64,000 bases of DNA from Corylus avellana (GCF_901000735.1 NC_081543.1:23827515-23891514), one strand, 5' to 3'; positions 12,001 through 24,727 are shown, counted from the stretch's first letter. The notes: generated from the sequence alone by a model not told the origin. A program made the numbers and translations.

Positions 12001-12219
12001 ACTTCTTTTATATTATGAGGAATTATGTTTCCTTTGGTGTATGAATGTGTGATTGTTTCATTATTATTCTCTATTCCTATAGTTTCGAAAGTCTTCCATT
12101 GAGGTCTTTTGCTTATAAGAGGTTGTGATCCTTGAGTTTTATCCCGTGAGGGATAAGGCTGGGAGACGAGCCATAGGGTCAATTACCAATTAATTGATTT
12201 GTCCATCCAGGTCGTTATA
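9082..12219. mobile_element. Long solo-type LTR (probable Ty3/gypsy) inserted in the TRIM array
   Basis: Starts TGTAGTGACCC and ends GGTCGTTATA here; copy B ends GTCGTTGCA, giving TG...CA. It is flanked by GGTAG (9077-9081) and GATAG (12220-12224), a 5-bp target duplication with one change. A CTATAAATACCC promoter-like box lies at about 9428. The ~3.1 kb is non-coding and carries a Harbinger-type MITE at 10707-11668. It looks like one very long LTR left after recombination, but a non-autonomous element cannot be excluded. Confidence 0.6.
10707..11668. mobile_element. PIF/Harbinger-type MITE
   Basis: Terminal inverted repeats GAGCATTCCCAGCAGC and, at the right end in reverse complement, GAGCCTTCCCAGCAGA, flanked by TAA at 10704-10706 and 11669-11671. 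The 3-bp TAA target duplication is the mark of the PIF/Harbinger superfamily. 962 bp, no transposase. Copy B has the same insertion (21624-22571). Confidence 0.75.
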
Positions 12220-12236
12220 GATAGGCTCTAATACCA

Positions 12237-12483
12237 TGAAGAAATTCGTGGGCCTAACTCATCTTATAAAACTGGTTCAATAAGAGGGGGTTGCCTATTC
12301 CTTATAAACATGTCCAAGATCTTGTACACAAGCAATGTGAGATTTTTCCTCAACACACTCTCTCACGTGTAAGTCAGTAACTCTCTTACGTGTAAGTTAG
12401 TATTTTTCCTCGTTCTTGTCAAGGGGTAACTAGCGAAGGGGTAAGTAGTGTGGGCATCATTCGTCCTGTGGTAAGCTCTGATA
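12237..12483 (-). mobile_element. TRIM LTR3 and following internal segment
   Basis: LTR3 is 12237-12355 (119 bp). The PBS-like GGTATTAGAGCC lies at 12235-12224 on the minus strand. A longer internal segment with a short duplicated CTCTCTTACGTGTAAG-like unit runs to a second PBS-like GTATCAGAGC at about 12473-12482. This completes the array interrupted at 9081. Confidence 0.7.
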
Positions 12484-12488
12484 CTATG

Positions 12489-14037
12489 TGATAAGCGTCG
12501 AATGTTGCACATTCAAGCCCCTTAATTTGCATATGTTAATTCCTTAGCATTGTTATTTGTTTGATTTTGTTTTGTTTTTGTGTTTTCAGGTTATAAATCA
12601 AGATGCAATTAATTCCATTGATTTTGGGCTTAAAAGCACACTCTGAGAAGACCTAGAAGATATGGTTAAACTTAACCAATCATGGTTAAGTTTAAATCAA
12701 ATAAAGAAAATGATTAATTCGGAATTTCTCAAATTGGAGTCAAAATCGGATTGGATTCAAATTTGGATTTTGCATATGTCTCGGTATTTTAGCCATAACT
12801 TTCAGTTCAAATATCCGATTGAGGTGATTCAAGCGACACTGGAAAGCTAACTCAAATTTCTACAAATCATTGTGATATAGTATTTTCCTAATTCGGAGCG
12901 CCGCAATGCCAAAATCGCCCTGCAAGATAGGAATGCAATTCTGGGCGAATCCTATTCCGATTTGGATTTACGTTTTCTTTATCCTAATTGGACTTGGACT
13001 TAAATCTCCGAAATTTCTAGGTTTCCTAGGGCTTCTAGGACTGGCTTGCTCCCTATAAATAGACCCTTAACCTTCAAGAGAAGGTGTGCTTAGTTTTAGA
13101 TACAAAAATCTTCTTGGAGGCTTGACAAGTTGAAGAGGAGATAATCCATGGCAAGAGGCCATCCTAGCACCCCGATGAGCGGCTAATTCTGTAATAGGGT
13201 GTTGATGTAGCCCTATCCAAGGACAATGGTTTGATTGTATTTTCTTTCTAGATTTTCAATTTATGCATGTTGATTGTATAACTCTGAGGATTGCTACAAT
13301 TGATTTATGTTCTTAATTATTAAATGCAATTGTTCTTAAATTCCAATATCAATATTTGTGAAATTCTTCTCTTGTCTTAGAAAGTATTTTACTTTTATTG
13401 AAATCAAATCATTCTTGTTTTCTGTGATTATGTGGATGATAGTTATACAATAGGTTTAATTGACATATGATCAATAGGATTTGATAGGCCATGCCTAGGG
13501 AAGACGGATTGTACTATACCCTAGTTTAGTGTAATTTAGGTAGACAATCCGTGTCAACCGAAGATGGGTTACACCTATTCATTGATTGTATGTATCCTTT
13601 TAAAGAATTTGATAATTTATACCTAGGGAAGACGGGTCGTACCGCATCTTAGTGGTTAGGTGGACGATCCGTGCCAACCGAAGATAGATTATGCTTATTC
13701 TTTAATAAGGTAGTTTCTTGTTTATTTATAATATGTATAGAATGAATTTCTGGGAATAATTATAATTAGCCATTGTTGTGCGGATAGAGGTGAAGTCAAT
13801 ACCCTACACTCTCTCTTATTTTAAATCTCTTTTATTTTCATGCACTTTAGTTTTAAAGAAAATCAAAACAAATCTCTTTTCAATTAAGTTAATTTTAATC
13901 TTTTAAATTTTGATAATAAAACCCCTGCAGTCCTTGAGGTTCGACACCCTCTCTATAGCCGTATCCTACAAAGATTCGTTCTATTGCGAGTGGTTATTTT
14001 TATAATTGATATTTTTTGTCACAAAAATACCACATCA
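12489..14037. mobile_element. Solo LTR present only in copy A
   Basis: Begins TGATAAGCGTCG and ends ACCACATCA, flanked by CTATG at 12484-12488 and 14038-14042. Copy B has a single uninterrupted CTATG at this place, which proves insertion. 1549 bp, non-coding, with CCCTATAAATAGACCC at about 13051 and TATA-to-end organisation like the LTR at 5366-6693, so probably a Ty3/gypsy (Athila/Tat-like) solo LTR. Confidence 0.8.
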
Positions 14038-14042
14038 CTATG

Positions 14043-14765
14043 AAAGAAAGCAAAGAAACTTGCTTTTGGCAGAATAAAGTATCAGCTTCGTTCTCATTAT
14101 ATATATAGACAAAGAGTTACAATAGAAATCAACTAGGTAAGAAATAATACAACTAGAACTAAGAGAACTAATACAACTAGAGAGCTTAAAAGATAAGATA
14201 TAATACAACTATAAAGCTAAAAGAAAAGGAGATCTATTTGGATTCAACCACTGAATCCAAAACAGAGTAGGAGAAGAAGACAGCTACGGATGAAACAGTG
14301 CGCTATTCTTCAAATGAATGCTTTTCCTTAACAAAAGGAACATGCTTTGGCGAGCTTTAGCAGTTGGAAGTCATAGAGAATAAAGAACAAAAGACAACTA
14401 TGAAACGTGCCATTTTCTACATGAAAGGTTAGCAAGCTCAAAGTACAGAAATAAAGTTTAAATATAACAGAAATTAACGGGTTCCCTGTTACATGGATAT
14501 GCTGACATTCACAACAATTAGAGAGAGAAAGAGAGGGAGAGAGAGAGAGAATGCCCTTAAAAGCTCAACTTTATTAACAAGTACCTACTAAATGAATATA
14601 ATTTTCTTTTTCAATTTTTTTTCCCCACAAAAACCACCTCTTCATTGTTTAGGTGCTGATCTCGGACAGGATTGAAAATAGATAGGATACTGGAAATGAG
14701 ACATGTCAACACTGAAGCAGATTTCTGCTTAGAAAACAATTAACACTGAAAGGAGACTTCCCAGT
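14043..14765 (-). other. Downstream region of RhoGDI copy A
   Basis: Non-coding; includes the 3' UTR of the minus-strand RhoGDI gene and a GA-rich tract (14519-14550). The left half looks like worn retrotransposon sequence joined to the TRIM internal segment. Confidence 0.5.
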
Positions 14766-15415
14766 CTAAACCAACTGCCAATCCTTACGGATATCAAATG
14801 TGTAATTGATCTCCAAGTAGCACTTGTTGTCGTCATCAACAAACTGAAAACAGAGAAAGAGAAAAAGAAAAAGAATAGAATGCGAAGGAGATCAATGAGA
14901 CAAATCCAAACTGATAGTCTTTATCATCCATAAATGCATATTAATTGCTATTTAAAGTGTTTTTGAAGAGTGATTATTATTATTATTATTATTTTTTATT
15001 TGGGTTTGAACTAGTGTGGTGACGTGATATAAATGTGAAAATTATTTTTATATATTGAGAAGTATTTTGTTGTCTCGAGAACATAAAACAATGCAAACAA
15101 ACAAACATGGCCTAAAGTTTTATGTCCTTGTCTCATGATACAGAATTTCTGTCAAATTATTTAGAATAATTAAGGCAAACCAAAGGCTAAGGCAACATAG
15201 AACATTGGCTGAACCAACCTTACTTCTAGCTGAGTAGGATCCTCTGGCAAATATGCCAGACGGTGTAGTCTCTTCAAGCATCTCATGTGTGTAAGGCTCT
15301 GCCTGAGGACTGAAGGTTCCAAGCATCTCTTTTGAGCTGTCCACTGGTGCAAGGATTCACAAGACAGACAAATATCTCCTGATTCTTTAGCATAAAGTCC
15401 ATGTGTTTTCTGTGC

Positions 15416-15455
<40 letters not shown>

Positions 15456-16349
15456 CCTTCATACCAGTTTTCCACACAGTGTTAGTATATTTCAGACCTG
15501 AAACAATGTTATTGTTGACCTGAAAAGTGAAATTCAAGCTGTAACGGCTTCCTTCTTTCAGAGTAAACCACAAGCCCTTGGGGTTTCCATTGTCGGGAAT
15601 AGGAAGAAAGATATCAGCTCTTCCAGGGGACTTGATTGCGAGGCTCAGGATCTTAACGTCTGGCTCTAGAGTTTCTACATTAGACACACAAAAGGAATAG
15701 AAAAACAAAATCAGAAACAATAGGATGTTAACGTCTGTTTTTTTTGTTAATTCTATGTGCATCCAATTACTTTTGGAAAAATAGAACCTTCCAAATTTGA
15801 ATCCCCAGCCCGCCCCCCCATTTTCTCAGCAATCAAACGAAGTTTAAAGATAAACAATTAGGAAAAAACCATAAAATGGTTACCACCAACAGAATTGAAG
15901 TCTACACTCCCAAGAAGCTGTTCCTTCCATCTCCTCAAGCTCTCATCATCCTATATTTTCATATATAATCACGAAACGAGAAAGATTACAGAAACAATTG
16001 TCGTAATCGAAAGGCCCAAAAACAGAGTATTTGATTATTTAATTAATGATAAAGACAAACACATGCAGAAGCAAACCTTATCCTTCTCGAATTGTTCCTT
16101 CAGCGTGTATTGAGGACCCAACTCTATCTTCCTTCCTTCGTCATCTTCATCCTCCTGATCAGTTGCATACATAGAACTCTCACTCATTCGCCGTACCAGC
16201 CCTCCTGGGGCACCGACATTTTCTTCATCTGTAGCTGTTTTTGCTATTGTCTGTGTTTTAGAAGCTTCACTGTGTTCCTCGCCCTCGTTGGTTTTTTCAT
16301 CGTAACCCATGCTTTTGGAACTTGAAACCACTCCAACGGCCAAAGACAT
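14766..16349 (-). CDS. RHOGDI: Rho GDP-dissociation inhibitor (RhoGDI), copy A
   Basis: Five exons on the minus strand: 16349-16077, 15950-15884, 15674-15456, 15343-15219 and 14843-14766, all GT-AG and in phase, encoding 253 residues. Residues 1-91 form a serine- and acid-rich N-terminal arm. The RhoGDI fold follows, with family blocks ETLEPDVKI, SLAIKSPGRADI, NPKGLWFTLKEGS, VNNNIVSGLKYTNTVWK, KEMLGTFSPQ, EETTPSGIFARGSYSARSKF and YLEINYTFDI. Family knowledge: it binds prenylated ROP/RAC GTPases in the cytosol, keeps them GDP-bound and extracts them from membranes; Arabidopsis SCN1 of this family restricts root-hair initiation sites. The start at 16349 fits family N-termini; ATG 16382 upstream is less likely. 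A GA/TC microsatellite begins six bases into intron 3. No defect is seen. Copy B differs at K12R and E71A only. Confidence 0.95.
15418..15450. repeat. GA microsatellite next to a splice donor, copy A
   Basis: 33 nt of pure GA (CT on the gene strand) beginning immediately after the GTAAG donor of RhoGDI intron 3. Copy B has 29 nt. Confidence 0.95.
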
Positions 16350-18421
16350 CAACAGCCCATTAACAGAGACGAAATGAAACAAATGGCACAGAGAATAGAC
16401 TCACCAAATATAAAATGCAACGTAAGAAAACAAAACAAAACTGCTTACAAAGCTACACAACACAAAGAGAAGCCAAAATCCCAGTGGGAAGAATCTCTTG
16501 GACGAAAACAACAAAAAGTGAGAGAACCCCAATAGAAAAATGGATAAAAATAATAAGAATAATAACAACAACAATGAGAATAACGCTTGGAAAGGGTGGG
16601 ATGGGTTAAAGAATCCCAGAAAAGTAGATAGAAAATTAACAAAACCAAGAAAACCCACAAAGGATTACCCTTGTAGCAAGAAAAGACGCCAAGAAAAAGA
16701 AGGGAAAGGGAGAGAAGATGGATTGTTTAGGAAAGTTCAAACAGAGAAGGAAATGGTCATGTGGTGATCCGAAATTATGAACATTCCAGTGAAAAAAAAT
16801 ATGAGAGAGAGGTGGCCAGATCTTGAGGGTCACTTCTACGGACTAGATTTCCTAAAATTTTCTCAAATTTATAAATTTTAATCCTTCATCTTATCTATAC
16901 ATTTAAAATAAATTATATTTTAGCATTTAATAAAAAAAATTTAATAAAAAAATTACCTTGAACCACTAAGATATATAAATTTGAGAATTTTAAAGTTTTA
17001 AATTTTTTTTAAAGAATCTCAATTCAGCACACAATCCCTCTGCACAAGCTTCCACGAAGACCAAGATTCGAGGAGAGCTTTTCAATTAGTTAAGCTCAAC
17101 TTACGAAGACATACGTAAGATGAGACAGCCTAGCCTAGGATTGCGGATTGGGTGGATTAAAAGATGCCCTTTGACCCCTTCTTATGCCTTCATCGGGAAT
17201 GCCTATACATGGACCAATGTCCTGCAATACCTTACATTCTAAACCCTTCATTTGTAACCAAACCAACGGTTACGATAATGCCGTGTCATTCAAACGTTTT
17301 TTTTTTTAAAAAAAAATAAAGTGTATAAGCCACCTCATATGGTCACTTCTTAATTATTTGAGGGTAGCCAAATCATTGTAAAATAACCAAATGAGGCGGC
17401 AATTTACTCTGAAAAAAGTAAATGCGGTGGTCAATCACTCCAAATACGTTTGAGTTGGCCAGATTTGAGGTGTTCTGACGACCTTTCTTAACTATTGTAA
17501 GAAATATCCCATTAACTATTTTGAGAGTGTCTTATACTTATTGCATTCAATGAAAGTAGTTGACATGCCTATTGCAGCCAATTAGAGAGATCGACCACAC
17601 CCATATGTCGTTTTTGAGGTAACCAACTACTTTAACAATTGTTTTAGAGGTAGTCGAGTACTCCCGTCAACTGTTTTGGAAAGTTCAAAAAAAAAGAAGT
17701 TATTTTAAGTTTGAAATCCTCTAATGAGTTTAAACATAATATAAAATAATTATGAAAAAAAAAAAATCATTATATCAAATTTCAGACTTTTCGAATTTCT
17801 TAAAAATAAAATAAAAAATCATTTAAGGGTATTTGGTCTTTGAACAATAGGAAATTTGTCAGACTGAAATTTAATTTTATTGTCAATTGCAACCTTGCGA
17901 GTATAATTGACAATATATGGAACAAAATTTATATAATACAATAAATGGAATGACAATTTAAAGAAGTATGATTACAAGCATAGGTTAGACGAACAAGAAT
18001 CATTTCAATTTCAAGTGAAATGAAGATGAGTAATTTCATAATTAAAATTAAATGTAACAGATCTAATAATACATATGTTATCATATAGTGAATATATAAT
18101 CACGTTATTTTAAAATTTTAAATGACGTATTCCAATGTATAATATTAAATGCAACAACATAAAATCTCATAAGGAGAAAGTACTTCACATGAATTAGACA
18201 ATTTGCTCCACAGAATGATTAAGTTTGGTACAGACTAATTTGCCCCAACACAATGTGTTCATGAACTAATAATGTCTGCCAGAACTCATAATTGCATTTG
18301 CATATCTATAAAATATTTCATCAGCATCGCGCTACATTTTCTTCAATTTCCTTTGGTAGGGAAGCCCGGGATGATTCTAGAGTTTACTAATTGTAACATC
18401 AATCAATCATTATAATTTATA
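16350..18421. other. Upstream intergenic region of RhoGDI copy A
   Basis: Promoter and 5' UTR of RhoGDI lie here, with a pyrimidine-rich leader on the minus strand at about 16670-16760. Beyond that is AT-rich sequence with no recognisable gene; short open frames near 16400-16830 are in the leader. The region is conserved in copy B at 25658-27772. Confidence 0.5.
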
Positions 18422-18920
18422 GGAGAAAATCCACATAACTCTCTCAAATTATCGCCTAATTAACAATGTCTTCCCAAACTTTCAATTGTGACAATGTCCC
18501 CCATAAATTACCAAAAATTGTTAATATCCCTCCAATGACAAAACTACCCTTAAGAAAATAAAAACTAAAAAAATACTAAAAAAAACTTATAAAAAATCCT
18601 AAAACTAAAAACTAAAATAAAATAAAATCCAAGGGGGTGGCTAAATTTAAAATTAGGAAAAATCCGTTTTATAAAAAAATAAAATTAAAAATTTTTTATT
18701 TTATTTTTTTATAAAAATGGGAAAAAAAATTTTAATCATAATTTTTTTTTAAAATAAAGATTTTCGTTTAAAAAAAAAAATCTTTCTTTTCTAAATTAAA
18801 ATTTTCATTTAAAAAAAATTAAAAATTATTATTATTATTATTATTATTGTTGTTGTTGTTGTAATTTATAGGGGTATTTTTGTCTTATTAAGAAATATAT
18901 AGTGATATTTTTATCTTTTT
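18422..18920. mobile_element. Mutator-type MITE, left part, cut by gap (copy A)
   Basis: Starts GGAGAAAATCCACATAAC after TAATTTATA (18413-18421), as in copy B at 27773. The right end is missing because the assembly gap begins at 18921. Confidence 0.75.
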
Positions 18921-19020
18921 NNNNNNNNNNNNNNNNNNNNNNNNNNNNNNNNNNNNNNNNNNNNNNNNNNNNNNNNNNNNNNNNNNNNNNNNNNNNNNNN
19001 NNNNNNNNNNNNNNNNNNNN
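18921..19020. other. Assembly gap (100 N)
   Basis: Exactly 100 undetermined bases, a usual placeholder size for a gap of unknown length. It lies exactly between the two duplicated blocks. Confidence 0.99.
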
Positions 19021-19585
19021 TATATTGGGACATTACACTTGGGCACCAATTAGGTCACCAACTAGGTCACACCAGTTGGGTTAGATCCATGTAGCTTTTG
19101 GAAGCATAATTTGCTTCATAGCAAAAGAACATGATAAGCTGCCAGTCACTTGCAATGGTGTAGAAACATTTTGAATGGGAAAGGCCATTGAGGAACATTT
19201 ACATAACCCACATGATTAGTGAATTCTTTACCGTAAAAGCTCAAGCTCTTCTCATTTTGAAGCAATTATTTTTGCACTCAAAAAGTAAGTCCATTACATT
19301 AGTGCTCTTTTGTATCATAAAATCACTTCTTCTTCTTCTCTTTTTTTTTTTTTTTTTTTCCCCCATTACATTAGTGCCTATTTTGCCCTTTGTTATTGTC
19401 TTCTTCGAACTAAAAGTTTGGCCAGTTTAACAACTAAGATCCGCACAAGACTTAGAAACGATTAAGTTGCGCACAGCTTTTCTAAAATGAATGTTGAATG
19501 TGAGATACTGAAGAAGGAAAAAAGGAAGAAAAAAAGAGAGAGAAACACGCAAAGAACAAAACATAACATAGAACAAAGTAAAAGG

Positions 19586-19997
19586 TGAAGAAATTCGTGG
19601 GCCTAACTCATCTCATAAAACTAGTTCAATAAGAGAGGGTTGTCTATTCCTTATAAACATGCCCAAGATCTTGTCCACAAGCAATGTGAGATTATTCCTC
19701 AATACCCTCCCTCACGTGCAGGCCAATATTTTTCCTAGTCCTTGTCACGGGGTAAGTAGTGTGGGCCTCATTCGTCTTGTGGTAGGCTCTGATACCATGA
19801 AGAAATTTGTGCGCCTAACTCATCTCATAAAATCGGTTCTATAAGAGAGTGTTGCACATTTCTTATAAACATGCTCAAGATCTTGTTCACAGGCAATATG
19901 AGATTATTCCTTAACATCCTTCCTCACATGTAGGCCAGTATTTTTCCTAGTCCTCGTCACGGGATAAGTAATGTGGGCCCCATTCATCCGGTGGTAG
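19586..19997 (-). mobile_element. TRIM retrotransposon, tandem form (copy B)
   Basis: LTRs at 19586-19704 and 19798-19916, with PBS TGGTATCAGAGCC at the right end of the internal part. Same structure as 8670-9081 and interrupted at the same base. Confidence 0.75.
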
Positions 19998-22900
19998 TGT
20001 AGTGACCCAAATAATTAACTAAGCTTAGATAGCTTAGTTAGAAGGTTAAGTTGGGTTTTGGGTCACTAGGAACAACTGGAAGGGCACTTTGGGTATTTTG
20101 GACTTTCTGACCGGATGTACGCCCATCAGTACCGGACGTACACAAGGGGACCACCGTACGTACGCCTTCAAAAAGTAAAAGGATGTACGCCTGGGTACCA
20201 CTCGGACATACGTTGCTTTTTGAAAAAACCTCTGGATAATACCTAGACGCACGTTACAGTCTTTGCACCACTGCGTAAATAGTACCGGATGTACACCCCA
20301 ATAGTACCGGATGGACGTTTATAGCACCAACTACTCTTTCTCACCTATAAATACCCCTACACCCCCACCCTTTTCTTGTTCAAACTCACCCTTAGGCTCC
20401 CATAAACCCTTTGTGAGTGTGAATTTTGTGAATTTGTGAGTTTGGTGGAGAAGGAGGTTATCATTTCACTTCAAGGAGGTAATATCCCCAAGCCTAACTT
20501 GTTCCTTAGTTTTTATGATGTTTAAATGCTTTCATAGATAGCTTAGCTATAGTTTTGAGTATGTTGTTTCTCTTTAAGCCTTTACTTGAGTCGATTTATT
20601 ATTTCGCCTTTGTCAACGGATTTTTGTGCATGGAGGTATCATTTTGTGATAGGAAGTCTGAGAAAGCCTTTGGTAGCCTTAGAAATTGATTTGGGAGAAT
20701 AGGAGGACGTATGGACAAAATGAGGATCCACCTTAAACCTTCTGGGCGAACGTACGGCTTCGAGACCAAACATACGGTCAGAAGCGTTACAGGGAACGCT
20801 ATTTTGGCCAACCATCTGATAGCTCCTATTTTTATGCTCTAGGGTTGTTTTAGTAAGACCTACGACTAATAGAAGGTTTTCAATAGATTTGCAGGACTCG
20901 AACTTGTTGAAGGAGTACTCGGAGGATTTAATTGACCCAGGTTAGTTTTAACTCACATAATGCTCACAATTTATTTTCCCACATTGCACGTCTATTTTGT
21001 GTACCAAGACATGCATATTTGCAACTCTCACAATATACACTTTATAGCACATGAACTCTAGCTTTTTGCGGAAAAAACGTTGTACTGAACATGTTAATGA
21101 AAGTGAGACTTACAAAAAGAGCATGTATGTAAAATACGGACAAGATTAATTGCATCGTATGACATGGTACACCGATATGTGCGAGATAACGACCATGGGC
21201 TTACTATACATGTTAACTTTATGGTCAAATGTATGTGTGTTATATGGGCCTTGAATTCAATGGTTGTTTCGTGACCGGCGCAGCCTTAACGGGCGGTCAC
21301 TACAGGATAGACATCATTAATGGTGTGGGCCACCCGAGGTTGAACTCAGTCGTGCCGCTAATGGGATGTACGGTAGCGTACAATATATGGGGCACTGATG
21401 TTGTATTACAAGTCCGTCGGGACAGCGTCAACCCTGCTGAGAAGGAATAATATCTCAGGTAAATCATACTATTGAACTATCATTGTTACTCTATATCATA
21501 TGCATATATCATATATCTATATCACATTTATGGAAAACTGTCATGATGGAACTGTTGCATACTTTATAAAATAGAGTTCATCACTAAATTGGCATGGGTA
21601 TTATCTGCATTAACATTCACTAAGAGCATTCCTAGCAGCTTCCCTGTCATTTTCCCTAAACTTAAGGATTCAAACTACTTTATGCTTCCCTATGTCAATA
21701 TGCACCCCAATAGCTTCCCTTATCATTCCTTATATCATTAAAATATTATTTTTTTTTTATTTTACTCTTTTAATTTATTAAACAAACTTTCTCTCTCTCC
21801 CTCATATTTTCTTCTTCTTTCTTCCCGTAGCTATCTTCTTCTTCCCTCTACTTTGGGTTTTTTGCCCTTGCTGGAAGGGAAAATTTTTCTGCGAGTCCTC
21901 TTTCTGCCGGCAGAAAACCAGTCCTTGCTGCAAAATTTTTCCATCTTCTTCTTCCTGCCGGTCCTCTACCCTTGCTGCAAAATCGAAGGACCCATCTCAA
22001 CCTGGTAAATCAAAGGACCCATCTCAACATTTCAGAACACCCTAAGCAAAGCAAATCACCATGATAACCAAAATTTCCCTTCAAAAATCAAAGAAACCCA
22101 TATTATGATTCTAATCGAAAGCCATCCCAAGCAGATCAACCTTCAATCCAAAGCAAGCACTCCACGACTAGAGATCCTCCAGTTGGCAACTAAACTCGAC
22201 ACGAACGAGCATGAATTTGTGGCCGCCGCTTGAGTACTCTTCGGCGACTTCTGATGCTCATCCATGAACTTCTAGCTCATGGAATAGTAGTGCTAAAGCG
22301 TGCTTCACAAAGAAGAGGAAGCAAGACGTCGAAGACGAAGAAGAAGGTTTGCGTGCATAGATAGCCGTGATAGGAGAGAGAGTGTTTTTAGGATTAAATA
22401 ATTCATTAGGATCGATACAGTAGAACCCAATGTATTGGGTTTTACTGTAGCATCTGATGGTTTAGGGAACCATATAGGGAGTCTGCTGGGGAACATTTTT
22501 TGCGATTTTTTAGACATATTCCCTATACATAAGGAACAGACTCCCTATAAGGGAGTCTGCTGGGAATGCTCTAAGTCTTTAAACTTACCTCCTTTATTTT
22601 ATGTTTTTCCCCATTCATTACAAATAATTGTGCGATTTAGCTAGCATAGACGAGGATGCCTATGGACTGGACATGGGTGATTGCGTAGGACCTAATCTGA
22701 GTCATTTTTGAGGATATGGACTCAGTTTGATTGAAGTCCATGTGGGATGACGGAGGAACTACTCGGGTAAACATGATCGAGATTATCATCTCTTTAACTT
22801 TGCTTAAACTTAGGATTTGAATTGTTGATCTTTTGTAAGACAATTATACTAATGGATGTAACCTTTTATTTTGATGATAGTCTGATGACCGGTACATTTG

Positions 22901-23122
22901 GTGACTTCTTTTATATTATGAGGAATTATGTTTACTTTGGTGTATGAATGTGTGATTGTTTCATTATTATTCTCTATTCCTATAATTTAGAAAGTCTTCC
23001 GCTGAGATCTTTTGCTTATAAGAGGTTGTGATCCCTGAGTTTTATCCCGTGAGGGATAGGGCTGGGAGACGAGCCATAGGGTCAATTACCAGTTAATTGA
23101 TTTGTCCATCGGAGTCGTTGCA
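19998..23122. mobile_element. Long solo-type LTR (probable Ty3/gypsy), copy B
   Basis: TGTAGTGACCC...GTCGTTGCA, 3125 bp, flanked by GGTAG and GATAG (23123-23127). It preserves the terminal CA that has mutated in copy A, which settles the element boundary. It carries the same Harbinger MITE. Confidence 0.6.
21624..22571. mobile_element. PIF/Harbinger-type MITE (copy B)
   Basis: Allelic or duplicate copy of 10707-11668 with TAA target duplications at 21621-21623 and 22572-22574; 948 bp. Confidence 0.75.
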
Positions 23123-23139
23123 GATAGGCTCTAATATCA

Positions 23140-23388
23140 TAAAGAAATTCGTGGGCCTAACTCATCTTATAAAACCGGTTCAATAAGAGAGGGTTGCTTA
23201 TTCCTTATAAACATGTCTAAGATCTTGTACACAGGCAATGTGAGATTTTTCCTCAATACACTCTCTCACGTGTAAGTCAGTAACTCTCTTACATGTAAGT
23301 CAGTATTTTTCCTGGTTCTTGTCAAGGGGTAAGTAGCGAAGGGGTAAGTAGTGTGGGCATCATTCGTCCTGTGGTAGGCTCTGATACT
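23140..23388 (-). mobile_element. TRIM LTR3 and internal segment (copy B)
   Basis: LTR3 is 23140-23258. The following internal segment runs into GCTCTGATACTATGAAAG with no inserted solo LTR, giving the empty site for the copy A insertion. Confidence 0.7.
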
Positions 23389-24090
23389 ATGAAAGAAAGC
23401 AAAGAAACTTGCTTTTGGCAGAATGAAGTATCAGCTTCGTTCTTATTATATATATAGACAAAGAGTTACAATAGAAATCAACTAGATAAGAAATAATACA
23501 ACTAGAGAGCTTAAAAGACAAGATATAATACAACTATAAAGCTAAAAGAAAAGGAGATCTATTTGGATTCAAACACTGAATCCAAAACAGAGTAGGAGAA
23601 GAAGACAGCTACGGATGAAACAGTGCGCTATTCTTCAAATGAATGCTTTTCCTTAACAAAAGGAACATGCTTTGGCGAGCTTGAGCAGTTGGAAGTCATA
23701 GAGAATAAAGAACAAAAGACAACTATGAAACGTGCCATTTTCTACATGAAAGGTTAGCAAGCTCAAAGTACAGAAATAAAGTTTAAATATAACAGAAATT
23801 AACAAGTCCCCTGTTACATGGATATGCTGACATTCACAACAATTAGAGAGAGAAAGAGAGGGAGAGAGAGAGAGAATGCCCTTAAAAGCTCAACTTTATT
23901 AACAAGTACCTACTAAATGAATATAATTTTCTTTTTCAATTTTTTTTCCCCACAAAAATCCCCTCTTCATTGTTTAGGTGCTGATCTCGGACAGGATTGA
24001 AAATAGATAGGATACTGGTAATGAGACATGTCAACACTGAACGAGATTTCTGCTTAGAAAACAATTAACACTGAAAGGAGACTTCCCAGT

Positions 24091-24727
24091 CTAAACCAAC
24101 TGCCAATCCTTACGGATATCAAATGTGTAATTGATCTCCAAGTAGCACTTGTTGTCGTCATCAACAAACTGAAAACAGAGAAAAAGAAAAAGAAAAGAAT
24201 GCGAAGGAGATCAATGAGACAAATCCAAACTGATAGTCTTTATCATCCATAAATGCATATTAATTGCTATTTAAAGTGTTTTGAAGAGTGATTATTATTA
24301 TTATTATTATTTTTATTTGCGTTTGAACTAGTGTGCGTGATATAAATGTGAAAATTATTTTTATATATTGAGAAGTATTTTGTTGTCTCGAGAACATAAA
24401 ACAATGCAAACAAACAAACATGGCCTAAAGTTTTATGTCCTTGTCTCATGATACAGAATTTCTGTCAAATTATTTAGAATAATTAAGGCAAACCAAAGGC
24501 TAAGGCAACATAGAACATTGGCTGAACCAACCTTACTTCTAGCTGAGTAGGATCCCCTGGCAAATATGCCAGACGGTGTAGTCTCTTCAAGCATCTCATG
24601 TGTGTAAGGCTCTGCCTGAGGACTGAAGGTTCCAAGCATCTCTTTTGAGCTGTCCACTGGTGCAAGGATTCACAAGACAGACAAATATCTCCTGATTCTT
24701 TAGCATAAAGTCCATGTGTTTGTGTGC

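Larger units (their letters stand above)
8105..18920. repeat. Large duplicated block, copy A
   Basis: Aligned to 19021-28283 with a starting offset of 10916 and only scattered substitutions and small indels. It contains the TRIM array, the ~3.1 kb LTR, one RhoGDI gene and the start of a Mutator-type MITE. It ends exactly at the 100-N gap. Relative to copy B it carries one extra 1.55 kb insertion (12489-14037). Confidence 0.95.
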
